Under the pieces are notes generated by a model. That model was not told where the DNA came from. It did no database searches and saw only the letters and a list, made by a program, of their open reading frames with translations. From Azadirachta indica (Eukaryota > Streptophyta > Magnoliopsida > Sapindales > Meliaceae), in NCBI GenBank assembly GCA_022749755.1, contig CM040450.1, forward strand, positions 6,810,913-6,874,912: a DNA stretch of 64,000 bases, read 5' to 3'. Below, one piece after another: positions 23,316 through 36,164 of this stretch. A program made the position numbers and the translations under genes. The number at the start of each line of letters is the position of its first letter. Positions within the stretch are counted from its first letter, which is position 1.

Positions 23316-24447
23316 GGAAAACTCGTAGATGCTTTCTTGATTTTTAGGGTAATAGACAGATATTCCTCTAATATTTAGAATAATAAACAAATACTCTTAT
23401 GATATTTTAGAAAAAACAAATACCCCTCAAGTTTGATCAAATAGATAGATATCCCTCTAAATTAATATGCAATCATGAAAAATGACTTTTTTACTCTTAT
23501 ATATTTAGAAAGTATATTATTTAATCATTTTAACGCAGTTATTAATACATAATAACTAATATACCCTTATAATTTATTTTTTGATAATTAAATATTCAAA
23601 TATTTTTGATAGTTAGTCTCTAAATTATCATTAATATTTTAAATAATTTTATTATCTTTATATATAACACAATCAACTAAAATAAATTGCAAATAATATT
23701 TGGAATTTATTTATATTTTGAGAACATTTTTGATAAATAAATATGTCATACTGAATATTTTAAAATTTATATATCAAAAATATTATAAATAATATATTCT
23801 TGAAATTCAAAAATTAGTTTGGATTTATTTTAATTGTTTGTATAATTTATAATTTTGAGAATAATTATATAATTTATACATAATTATATTAATTTATAAA
23901 TAAAATAACTTAAATAATTTATGCAATTTATAACCAAATATTCTTAATTCATAACACAATCAATTAAAATAAAACCACGATAACATTTTAATTATATGAA
24001 TTATACTACTAATAATTTTTAGAACATTTATATAATATATACATAACTCTATTAATTTATAAATAAAATAATTTGAGTAATTTATATAATTTACAATCAA
24101 TTATTTTAAAAAAAATATAGAATATTATTAATATAATGATAATAAAATTATTTAAAATATTAATAATAATTTATAGGCTAATTATAAAAAATATTTGAAT
24201 ATATAATTATCCAAAAAAAAATTATAAGGGTATATTGGTTATTATATATTAATACTTGATTTAAAATAGTCAATTAATATATTTTCTAAATGTATAAAAG
24301 TAAAATAGTCATTTTTCATGATTGTATAGTAATTCAGGAGAGTATCTATCTATTTAGCCAAACTTGAGGGGATATCTATTTTTTATCAAACATTAGCAAT
24401 TGTCTATCTATTACCCAAAACGTCAAGAGGGTCTCTGTCAATTTCCC
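23316..24447. mobile_element. Mutator-like (MULE-type) foldback element with 9-bp target duplication
   Basis: Arms of roughly 330 bp (about 23,316-23,660 and 24,130-24,447) are inverted repeats of each other; both contain, for example, CAATCATGAAAAATGAC and AATATACCCTTATAATTT in complementary orientation. The flanks are TTATTCAAA (23,307-23,315) and TTGTTCAAA (24,448-24,456), a 9-bp direct repeat with one mismatch. Long TIRs and a 9-bp duplication fit Mutator-like elements. The AT-rich centre has no transposase. Confidence 0.7.
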
Positions 24448-24479
24448 TTGTTCAAACATGAAACCTACTTTAAAGTAGT

Positions 24480-25980
24480 CCTTTGTCTCCAACTACTTGA
24501 TTAGGATACATGTGCAATGTTGGTCATCAAAAACAAGGCTGATGGGTCGATCGAAAATTAGAGGGGGAAATTTTTCAGCTTTTGGCTAGGTTTTTTAATG
24601 CTTAGCTTGGAGCCAAAAACTTTTATTTAAACCCAGCTTAGGCCTAGATCCAAGTTGTATATTATCTAGATCAAGTTTTAAATTTGGGCTTTAAATACCA
24701 AATTTTTGTTTGAAAAAATATCTGATTCGAGTCGAGTTTCAAAAAACCCGACATTGGATCCATATATACATATATAATGGGTTAAATTTCTGGTTACCCA
24801 GACCCTGTGCAAATATGACCCAACATATATTCGAGTTGTCAAATAAACCCGACCTTATAGTCTGAGCTTCATCCAGGCTAGACTGAGCTTGGACTTTTTC
24901 GCCCAACCTACGAAAAATGGTGGGGAACTACAAAGATATGGAAGGAATCGGCTATGATCGTATGTCAACGGGTTGGGCTCACCATTCATGTGTAGACTAA
25001 GGCAAATGATTCATTCACGTGTGCTTTCATTTAGCCTAAGTCACTAACTCAAGTAAATATTTAATGGGCCTAAGTTAGGTTTTTTCAGACAATTTTAATA
25101 GTTGCTAAATCCAGCCAAAGTCGAATTCCAAAAGAATGATATTTTTAGTTTTACCCCCTAAATTATTGATAATTTTTATGTATAATCCAAAATTTTAAAA
25201 TTTATCAACGTGATCCCGTTTTCTGTCTAATTACCATGAAAGTTAATAAAGTCAAGGGTAAAATTAGAATTTAATGTGCATTGGATAAGTTAAGGAAAAA
25301 AAGAAATATGAAAGCTTATAAAATGATAATTTTATCTTGTTAAAATCACATCAACTGTCAAACTTTATCTATTATAGTGGCAGAAGTCAAATATTGAAGG
25401 TAAACCGATGGCTTATATGAGAAGCCACCAACTTTTGGCACGTACGTATCAAGTTAGCAAGACTGCAAAATCAGATTTTGTTCATTTTTTTTTCACTCAT
25501 TTTGGGTATTTTTGGGTTCTTCATAAATTACGTTACAAAAGTTGTGTTTTGTCTATTGTTTGAGTTGGGTGTTGGCATTTGATAAATCTATTATTTACGT
25601 TTTTAAGATTTTTACATGCTATTATGAAAATGGGTAAATTTGTTGCTTGTTAATGTTGTGAAATAGGTATTTTTATTTAAGTGTTATGTTTCAGGTTATG
25701 GGTTCTTTTTTTGTGGAAATTAAGTGTATCAAAAATGGTTAGTTAAAGTGTTTGTATGCTGAAAATGTGTGTTTTTGCTTAAGTAGTTGCATTTTGAAAT
25801 AGGTTTTTCCATTGCTCTTTAATGTAGCAAAATAGGTATTTTTAAAGACATTTTTGTGTTTTGAAAAATGAATATAGTCGTTGACGATTTGTGTACCAAA
25901 GTAGGCAATTTTGGTGTAATAAGTTTATAATTTAAATTTAATTAAATTTTGCCTTACATTTAAATAAGTTTGTGACAATT
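24480..25980. other. Intergenic stretch without recognised gene
   Basis: Holds GGCCCA/GGGTCG-type repeat words (24,540-24,900) and otherwise AT-rich single-copy sequence. No exon with ArgJ or transposon homology is seen. Confidence 0.5.
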
Positions 25981-25984
25981 GTCA

Positions 25985-26285
25985 GTACTCCCCGAAATTT
26001 TGTAGAATTGCTTCTTGTCTTACCATGTGAAGAGTTGCCCTTCAGTGCTTTCGTTTTTTATTTTGCTGGACCAGAGTCCTACTATTGCAATAGCAACTAT
26101 GTGTGCGTTCAGGACAGATAACTTTCCTTCTTTCATGGTCTCAATGACTTCGATGTTATTGAAACAGAGTCCTTCTTTGGCAGCAGCTTCCTCAAAGAGT
26201 CATGGACCAAGGTGCATTACTCAGTTGGAGAGGCATTGTAAGCTAAAACTTTCATTATCTATCCATATCCTGAAGTCAGGTTAAT
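25985..26285 (+). pseudogene. Protein-like remnant of unknown family
   Basis: Plus-strand frames contain protein-like sequence split by a frameshift. One part starts at about 25,985 and has FYFAGPESYYCNSNYVCVQD before a stop. The next frame continues with SFFHGLNDFDVIETESFFGS and FLKESWTKVHYSVGEA. Base composition is less AT-rich than the surroundings. I do not recognise the family. The 89-codon ATG frame at 26,015 is in a third frame and is probably a shadow of this. Confidence 0.35.
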
Positions 26286-26456
26286 GTTTGTAAGTATTAT
26301 GGTCCAGGCTCTATTCAATCAACGGCAAGGAAACATAGGAATTTCGCAACAATACACAATACAAAGAATTCGTTGCAAGGTCTGTCAATTTATTACAAGA
26401 AAATCTAAGAAAAGAAAAAGATAAAATCTTTTTTTTCATTGGCAAAAAAAAATTTT

Positions 26457-29400
26457 CTACATTGTGCACGCTGCATTCATTTTGATGTTATCATAAATCA
26501 AGTAAGAGCCCCATGCTTGGCCGCTTCCAGGTCCGTCACCTGTTGGAAGAAAGAGACAGTAAGCCCACCAAAATTAGAAGCAAAAAAAATACACCACCAT
26601 GGGAACAAACTGATCGGACCGTTTTTAAAAAATACATGCTTTGACTATTTTGATCAATACTCTAATATAAGCATTTTAAGCTTTACATACATTATCTTCC
26701 CTTTAATGTTCTAACTTGACAGTAAAAATTTTAACTTGGATGCTACTGCAAACCACAAGTATTTGAACCTGAGTTTCCTCTTTTTACATATTTATTTTCC
26801 ACTGCAGGCAGAAGATTATGCAGACATTTTAGTTATTATCAATAAGTGCACACATTTAGGCAGACTCCTTCCACCAGTATAAAAAAAATCTAGTTCCAGT
26901 AATTATGTCAAGCACCAGCATGAGCAGGGAAATACGCCTCATCCAGCATCTTGCCTCTGTGACCTTATAATACACATCTAAAAAAATAGTTCCACACATT
27001 CTGCAGATAATTCTCTATTCTTGGCTAATGTGCTAGACTATATAAATAGCCCTTAGGCTTGCAGCTACCAGATATGAAAATATTCAGGTCTGTGCAGCAA
27101 ACAATGAGATTTATGTATAAGCTGCATATGCATGTCAACTTACCAACAGATATGTTGATGCTAACAGTACCAAGGGTGTCACCAGCCTTCCTGAGATAGT
27201 TCCGAGCCGCAGCCCTTAAAAAAAAAAAAAGTCATTATTTAGAGATTGGAAGAAAAAACTCATATTCTGCAGATGATTGAGTAAAAGTGACAAGCAAGAG
27301 AACTTGTATATACTCCAACCCTCTCTAACACATGCATAACCTAGATCTCTTAAGTTGTACAAGTATTAAATCTCTCTTCCCCTCTTTTATATATTATTTC
27401 TCTAAAACCTATAATTTAGAAGATCATTAATGGAAATATGGATACCTGCCTTAAACCATCACTCTGGAAATTGTCTAGGTTACAGATACCTAGCCAAGTG
27501 TATCAAAAAATGGAACCCAGCTGGAATAATGATTTGAAGTATATTAAGTCAAAACAGGTTGTCGAATGCTCAGAAAGATCAACTGCTATCAAAATCAAAC
27601 TCCTCAAATAAGGGTTAAAAAATTATCGAGGTTTTAATTTTTAAGAAATTTTAAATACCAGGCAACACGTGAAAGAAAAGTGGCAGCTGAATTTTTCAAA
27701 ATTGCCCAAAAACCTATGACATGTTTGTTACTGTTGATCAATTTCATAGATCTGTCGTCACGAGTTGAAAAGGAATTTCCTCCCATAGGATGCATCTGAA
27801 ATACAAGGAGCATGAAATGGCTCGTAGCCAGCAAGATTTGTCGAGATTAATTGCATAAATACAACACAAACCTCAATAACAGCAAAAAGCATGGAAGAAA
27901 AAAGAAGCTACCTATTGCTTTCTGATTAAAGTTCACCTGTCAAATGGAAGTGATTGCCCACCATCCATGAGCAAAATATCTCCAAGCAATATACGCAGTT
28001 TGTTTGGATGGAAATTAATCCCAGAATAGCCCACTGCACAAGCAATGCGCTCCCAATTGTGCTCTCTGCTATATGTGGTACCCTGATGATGTCATCAACA
28101 ACTAATTAGACTTGCTAAAATTGAAGCATCAAAAGCATGGCCAAGTAATGATATCATGCCTTAAAAAGTGAAGATGATGCGACTGAGCGGGCAATCTTTG
28201 CTGCTTCAGCCTCACTATTTGCACCAGTCACAGCGATCTGCGGATAAAGTTAAAATTAGCTGACATCTTCAAAGTCTTCAAAACAAACAAGATCTTAAGT
28301 TTATTAAGCCCTGTAGCAATCATAAAAAGTACTAAACAGAAAATATATGCCAAAAGATTCTGAAGGTTACAACACAATTTTTTGCAGATATTTTTGGGAA
28401 GAAAACTAAAAGGAAAAATGAGTTTTGAAATTAAAACTACATTACAAAGTTATAGCTCACTCCCTAGTTTCTCATTCTTACCCGCATAATATTGCAATGC
28501 GAACTGTCATATTCAACTTCACTCTTGTCATATTCAGTGCGATTTTTGGAATGAATGCAAGACAAAGTGAAGTGACTTTGAATATGATTAGCCTTAAGAA
28601 TGGACGCATGCAGTTCAAGATTATGCCCAGTAAACATAAAGATCTTTAAGTAAGAAGCAGACCTCAATTAAGCAAGCTGCTCCTTTTCCATGCCGAACTA
28701 CAGATTTTGCAAGACCTTGCATAATCTGAGAAAGGAAACATGTCAAATCTTAATAGATTCAATCCAAACAATCTTAAAACCTAGCCTAAATGAATTCATA
28801 ATGTCCAAGCTTCTAAACAATCAAAGATCAACTTGTGTGTAACCCTCACAACAAGTAGACCGAATCCAACAAGTTCATGAAATCCAAATAAAATAGCTCA
28901 CTTCAGAAGATTTAGAAAGCATGGGCAGGTTTGCAATTACATACAAATTCAGCATATTGGAAAATATCAAGACCTCTGGCGGCAGCCAAACTTACCGCAT
29001 CAAGGCATGCTTGAAGCCCTATAGCCTCTTCAGAGTTAATAGATGATATGCTGCTCGATCCAGATAACCCACTTGCCAAAGCAATGACACTATCGTTGGT
29101 GCTAGTACATCCATCAACCTGGAGCAAAAACATAAGCAAACCAACTTCATATATAAATGCAGCAATAATCCAAGAGAAGAAAGCAAACAATTTTTTATAT
29201 TGATGTTGGTTTTAACATAGTAAAACATAATAAGAGGGGCTATGCACAAAATTTTCAGTATTATGAATGAAGTGAGCTGTCCAAAGACCCACAACCATAA
29301 ACCTAAGATTGGAAGCCAAAGAATTTTCCATTGCACTAAATAAATGGCTAGTAAAGACAGAATCGAAACTAAGTGAAACTAATAAGAGAGGGAGACCAGG

Positions 29401-32400
29401 CAGCTCAACTTCCAATTTATCTCAATCAACTGTGATAATAAGACCTTCGCATGCATAAATGATAGATGTTTAAATGAAAGAAGCAAACCTAAAGTAAAGC
29501 TGCTGGTTTTCTGTGGAATTATGAAGATTTATGGTTCACAATAAATCATGAGGAATAAAGAAAAAATAAGTCCACAACCATAGAAATGGCTTTGACAAAA
29601 ATTTAGTGGTAAGTAGACACATAATTTCCTAATTGGAACAGTAGCAGAATATTGGAACAAATAGCAAGAACACCAATAAGACTTGTTCCGCTTAGATATT
29701 TAAAGTTACTCGCCCCAATCAAATGGCTTGCAAAATAACCACTTATGCTTTGTGATGTCAACTGGTTTAAATTAGCATAAACAGGTCAAATATAAGCAAT
29801 TAGTATACTCACAGTTATTCGATTAAAACTCTGGTTGACAGCAATCTTTACCATCTTTCTCCACACATCGGAGTCAACAAGTGCATCAGTTGTTATTACC
29901 TGGAACACACATAACAATTGAAGAATGCAAAGAAAAACATTCTTATACTCAAAACTTCCAGCAAGAACAGTATAAGAGGCATACACCAAGTGTCGTAGCC
30001 ATATTTGGGTGAATCATCCCAGCACCTTTCGCCATTCCCCCAACCCGTATAACTGTCCCTCCAACCTTTCAGTTCACAAATTAAAATAAGGGCTTGCTCT
30101 CTTTCCATGGTTAAGAGTTTCATGTCTGAAGAATCTAAATCTTGCGAGATTATGTTGTTCAGAATTTGGAAACAAACTTATCTGATAAAACTATATTTTA
30201 GGCAAAGAGGCAAATTCATCATTTGACAGTGTACTAATCATAATATAATCCTAACGACTTCAAAAGCAGAGGTACAATTGTAATCTGTCAACAAAAATTG
30301 AACCATTCAACTGTAACATTAAGTAATGTAGTTTACCCAAACTTTCAAAACAAAGCTGATAATGTATTAGATCAGAGATAAACAAAATTAAATAAAAGTT
30401 GAATAACATGAATATTACTCTCTTTTTTTTCTGTTATCCTGATCACAATCCAAACAAAGTGAAGTTTATTTAATGCATATTAAGCTATATAAAATTCCTT
30501 GGTAATGTTGTTTTATTCACGAACTTTGATGATGCATTTACTGATGCTTAAAATCACATCATGCATGAAGAGATCCTCAAGAAAACTTTCACACACCTGA
30601 GACTCAACTGCCACACTCTTACTTACAAGGTCAAGTGTTGTGATAGCCACTGCCGCAGAATCTCCCCTGCACAGCCACATGATTTGGACGAGAGAAGAAA
30701 ATAATAAAGAAAGAGACTAAAAGACAGAATTATTGAAGATCTGAAAGGGAAATAGCAAACAAGTGCGCCATTTAGCCAAGATACAAGTTGTGATGTCAAT
30801 ACCCTTCCCTAGAAGATGAAAGTGAATTAACTAGTCTTGGCAGCGAGTTTATTAGAGCATCCTGCATGCCACAGAATTATAAGACATATCAATTCTGTAA
30901 AACCATACGGCGATAAAGCAATTAAAACACTAAAATGTTTGGACAGAAAAATAGAATGCAAACTGTAAACTTTCTAGAAGGCGTATGTGCAACAACATGA
31001 TCAACATAGCATATAGAACATATATACAGTACTTCTGTATACCTTCTTTATTCTTTGACCAATTACACCAGTGGATTCAATTAAAACATCCTGAGGCCTC
31101 ACTTTAAGTAGCTGGAAATATAGTAATTATATTAACATGTGAACATGAATATAGCATGTACAAGACTCCCATAAAAATGAAGCTGAAAAGATCTGAAGGC
31201 ACAAACAGTGGCAACAGCGTTGGCACAGTCAATAACATCCTGGTAGCCTGCATTACCCTGACAACATTAAAAGGCCAGTTAGTCATTTAATACTAGGTCA
31301 ATCAGTTCAGTCTCACAATAACACCTAAGTATGAGGGTGAGTTACAGAATCACATTTCACATAATCCATCCAAAATCAGACATGGAAAAACATTAAGTTT
31401 TCATAGACTTCCAAGAGAAAAGAGTAAGCACATGGTGCATGGACAAGAAGGATAAATGAAACATCTCACTATTGTGACAGCTTACCGTAGCTGCATTGGC
31501 TTGGCCAGCATTTATTAACACTGCACGGGCCTGCAAGTAAGAAACTGAGACATTAGTGAATAATTAAACAAATTTTAAAGAATAGCATTTGGGATTTGAC
31601 AGAATATAGATGAATTGTTGCACAGATTATTTTTAGTTTATTATATCACAAGAGCAATGCTTGCTGAAAGTTCATTTCTCTTTCTCAGTCTATCATTAAG
31701 GAGTCCAAAGTGTTTTGTTCCCACATACTGTTTTTGAAACAACTAACGCCATTTTGCAGTAAAACACTGGTGCAGCTGCAACCGCATTTGTAGTGAATGC
31801 ACCTGGAAAGAAAAATTAAATAAATGGACAAGTTGACTTATCCTAATAAACACATTTCCTTAATGAAATATTCAAGCAGATATTTCAAGCACATGCAACT
31901 CAAAAAAGTTAAATACTTAAATTGCATAGCTTGAAGGCATATACATACACTAAATCTAAAGCACTCAGCATATACAGTTTTTCAAACCAGCAAAATGAAA
32001 GCTAACCTGCAGATAATGCATCAACATCGCAAACAAGAAGAGCAACATCAGGTCTCTCTCCTTTGGGGCGCAAACCGCCGTAAATACCTGCTGCTCTAAA
32101 CCCCTCTGCTGCCGTCACTCCACCAGGAATCTACACTCCCAAGCCATTACCAAGTATTAATAACATGAATTACTTCAGATATGATGATTTACACCAACAA
32201 GTGAAATACAGTGCAGAGGTCAGCATCTGCCCAAAGGCTTCGAGCAATTTTATGTAGCAATATAGGAAATAAAATCAATAATTACACTCAACATTGCTCA
32301 AATTTCGATATGAACATTTTTTTTTAAAAGAAAATGTAGATATTCTATAATTGCAATAAATTCAATTTACTAGGTAAATTGAAAAAGAAAGAAAAAAAAG

Positions 32401-32781
32401 AAAAAAGAGGGAAATAAACTCAAAACAGTATAACACTGAGATTAATATGAAAGCTGCTTTTATGAGCATCAAAGTACTTTAGAAGATGAAAATAAACTAG
32501 TAGCTGACTCACTTGCTTCCATGGCCCATCAGGGAGGAGGATTGGAGCCGCCGGTATATAATTCGAAGCCTCCTTCAAACACGACGTAACGGCAAACCTT
32601 CTAAAATCTCGCTGAGACGAAGCAGTTGGGATAATAATCTGCAATTATAAAACTTTTGATGTTGAAAATTTTCCTGCTTTTAACGCGAAGTGAATCACAA
32701 AAACTGTACCGTTCAATGACTGACCTTTGGACCCAATTTTCCGGTGAGTTTAGGGAAGACGTGGTGAGTGCATGAAGACAT
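26457..32781 (-). CDS. ARGJ: ArgJ-like glutamate/ornithine acetyltransferase, copy D, complete (17 exons, 468 codons)
   Basis: Exons, 5' to 3': 32725-32781, 32513-32638, 32007-32130, 31729-31802, 31486-31530, 31207-31257, 31043-31111, 30803-30861, 30597-30666, 29985-30065, 29813-29899, 28996-29118, 28663-28725, 28160-28237, 27937-28082, 27144-27214, 26457-26539. They sum to 1,407 bases with no stop until TAG at 26,459. All introns are GT-AG except a GC donor after exon 14. The length equals the 468 residues I recall for Arabidopsis ArgJ. Motifs kept: [41 protein letters not shown] (oxyanion hole), [15 protein letters not shown] (cleavage Ala-Thr). Motifs altered: DGDTSTND to [16 protein letters not shown] to [16 protein letters not shown] to SREHNWER, and the terminal residues. 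An N-terminal plastid transit peptide is likely. Intact frame suggests recent or continuing constraint; the altered motifs argue against normal catalysis. Confidence 0.9.
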
Positions 32782-32879
32782 TTTCTTATTCGGGATTTTG
32801 TTTCAGATTATCGAGGTTTAAGGATCACGTGGAAAATATGGTTAAAAAGTCCTGGCAGAAAAGCTTACAAGGGACTGGA

Positions 32880-33343
32880 GATAGATTTTGTTTTGATAAA
32901 ATTAGTGGTGGTAAATGAGTCTGCCGATCCGACGTATGAAAATGTGGCCGATGTGAGTCACGTGTTGAGCTGGTCTAGGCTCTTACAATAGTGACGGGCA
33001 AGCCTAAGTTCACTCTGCAAATGTATAGTTTAGTTCGGCTCATGCGGGCCATGTCAGACCCGCTGGCCAGTCCACTGGCAGCAGTGGGCCAATCCAATAG
33101 TCTAAATTTTTTAAATAAAATAAAATATTTAAAATATTTAATTGTAATTTATAAATAGTAATTAGTAAATAAATGTTATTAATAAAATTTTTATTTTTCT
33201 CATTTTAAATTTTTGAAGTTTGAAAATTGATTTAAATAAACCAAGAATTATTGAAAAATGAATTCTTAGATTAAAAAAAATAAAATAAATAAGTTAAAAA
33301 TAAATAACTTGATTCCATATAAAAGAAGGTATAATATCATTGC
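32880..33343. repeat. Upstream flank of copy D, proximal part
   Basis: Matches the proximal flanks of copies A and C, including the GGCCCA/CGGGCC-rich patch (about 32,940-33,090), and stops abruptly after GAAGGTATAATATCAT at 33,343, where foreign sequence begins. The distal part of the same flank resumes at about 36,425. Confidence 0.6.
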
Positions 33344-34300
33344 TGATACATGAAAATTAACCTTGGATTTGAGCCCAAGTTCAAGGCAAATTACTGTCTT
33401 TTTGTCTACATAATATGTAAAAAGACACAAGTAAATCAAAACCAATTATTAAAACTCAAATATTAAGCTGTGATGTGAAAGATAAAAGTAGGTTCATATC
33501 TCACCCAAAATACTATAATGTTTAACCCAAAACAATATAATGTCCTAAGCCTATTCTAGTTTACTTGAAAATATTTAGGTCTAAAATATCCATTATATAT
33601 TTAGATTAATGTATAAGGAACACAAAAATCTAAAACTTTATTTTAAGTAACTTAAGGTTAATTAAAATAAATATTTCACTTTAATTGGGATTAATTAGAA
33701 TAAGTATTTTATTACAAATATAAGTTTTTAAAACATCTCTTGTAAGTAGATTAAATTACACTAATTTAAATTATAGATAGAGTCTTATCTTAAAAATGTG
33801 ATTTGCATTAAAATAATAGAATTGTATGGATTAGTTGTATTCGACTATAACTCCACGTCATACACTATATAAGGATTCATGTTTCCACGTTTAAGGGAAA
33901 AGAGATTCATTAGCTGAAATTCCTTAGAAAACACAACCTTGAAGAGCATCTTCTTCGCTCTTCTTTGTAGCAACGCTAGTAGCCTTTGCTTATTTTTTGA
34001 CTATTTTTTCATTGTTTAAAATGGTTTTAAAGTACTTCCTAACGTCCCATTGTCTTTTCTAGATCCATTGACCCCAACTTGGTTATTTTAAACTTCAAAA
34101 ACACTTTTCTGCAGCTTTGGATTCATCATATTGCAAACAAATATATTAAATATCATCACAAGACAGTCTCTTTAATATTGATCTAATTCTTTAATAATTA
34201 CGATATATCAATAAAACCTTTGTGTTCCTTTATATTGTTACTATGATTATTTCGTTCTACACATTGTAAACTCATATTTTGAGTGTCGTGCTGTATTAAA
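33344..34300 (+). mobile_element. Putative LTR with TATA box
   Basis: Begins at the break in the copy D flank. It shares sequence with the reverse complement of 21,770-22,600 and contains ACTATATAAGGATTCATG (about 33,864), a TATA-like box placed as in an LTR promoter. No gag or pol follows, so it is either a solo LTR or a non-autonomous repeat. Confidence 0.45.
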
Positions 34301-36160
34301 TATTACAAAAGTAGTAGCAGTGATAGTAGATGTCTTCAGACAAGTCCAAACTAATCTCACAAGATTGTTTTTTTAGAAAAGATGAAGAAAAATAAAAACA
34401 GATTTCTATTTTGTGCTTGACTTTAACACTTTCATAACTTTGTCATAACAGCAAGAATAAAAATGTTAAAATTTATTAAACTATGTTCTATTTTATTGTT
34501 TTGTCAAAGTTCAAGGACTAAAATGTTGCTACCCCAAATTCAAATGTTATGATATCAAAATCACTTTTTTGTTTTCAGATATGGAACTAAGTGATAATGA
34601 AGGTCTTGCCGTCAAATTCACTACCTTCTTCAAATTAAATTGTTAATCAATTAAAAACTATTACAAATAAATTTTTACATATTTAAGGATTATTTATATA
34701 TATATATATATATGTCTATGTTAATCAAATTAAATTATAATAAGTATTCATTTAGTAAGTAAATTAAGATTTAATTGTTTTAAAATACTATTTATTTAAA
34801 TATACAATTTCATTTGTTATGTATATTGTAAAATATTTCTCATCAGATTTTTTTTTTTAAACATGAAGTTTTTTGTTGAAAAGTAATTTAATTAGTTTTA
34901 TGGCCTGTAAGCCCAGAAGTAAATATAGAAAAATTTAGGATATGGTTGATAGAGTGATATGGAAGAATTTAGGAAATGGTTAAAATTATGCATTTTAAAT
35001 ATTAAAACAAAAGAAAGTTTTTCTATTGTTATTGTTACACATTTGCTACAAGTAAGAGACCAGAAACTTGGATGCTTGTCTATAACCAAAAAAAAAAAAA
35101 AAGCCCTTATACTTCTGTGAAATACAAACATAATAAATAAAGTAGGAAGGTCAAATCAAGAGAAATGTTTTGGTTGTTATAGTACTCATCTTTAGATACC
35201 TATTATTTTAAATGATTATATTTAATCTTCACTAAAGAAAAATAGGATTTAACAAAATATATCCTACTTTCACCCCCACAATTAAAAAATACTTACAAAA
35301 CAAAATATTATTTAAAAATATCTAATTTTAAGTTTTTTGGATAAAAATATCTTTAATACCAAAAATTATCAAAACTTAACTATTGAGTTATTATAACAAT
35401 TGGAAAGTGTTTTTATAAATTTTGGGTATGCGGATATTTTTGTCCAAAATAAGCAATAAAAGGCATTTTTGACTAACTATTTGTAAAGGGAGTATTTGAT
35501 TTTATGGGGTAAAAATGAGTTATTTTCAGTTCTTTCCCAAGAAAAATCTAATAGGGTAAAAATTTCAATGAAAAACATACAATCTTGATGAATCAAAATG
35601 TGATTTTCAATAAACTTTAGAAATTTTTTTGTTAAAAATCTTTACGAGTAAGATTGATATAATAATTTTATAAATTGGCCAAAAACAACAACAACAATGA
35701 CAATAATAATAATGTATTAGTGATATCAATGCTCGTATATCTATGCTCAAATTGGGTAATTTTTATTTTTAAAACTAATGAGAGAAAAGTTTTTCACCAA
35801 TTACCCTTAACACAAGTGGTTGGTGCCCATGCCCTCAATTCCTCTCATCTACTGTAAAGGTCAGTTTTCTCTCAACAATTTGTAGAGGTTGATTTCACTT
35901 GAATTAGGTGCAGACTTCCTATTTAATATCGATAAATTATAAATGTAATTTATAAAAAGGCACATGATGACAATTCCTTAAATGCTTCGAAATATCAACA
36001 ATTCAATAAAGTTGTGCTATTGAATCATATTAATCAAGCCTAACATCATAAGAATGACCATTAATTAATTTTCGTATTTTAACTTCTAATATTCATAGAA
36101 TTTGAATGACCAACTAGACAACATTTTTATTTTTAATTTATAATTTAAATTATTTAACTT
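34300..36160. other. AT-rich insert DNA without recognised gene
   Basis: Part of the roughly 3-kb block interrupting the copy D flank. Contains a (TA)n run at 34,694-34,713, a short AAC/AAT-rich run near 35,685-35,715 and no supported coding region. Confidence 0.5.
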
Positions 36161-36164
36161 TAAT

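Noticed and set aside
34694..34713. TATA-rich run as a promoter
   Set aside because: A simple (TA)n microsatellite with no gene downstream.
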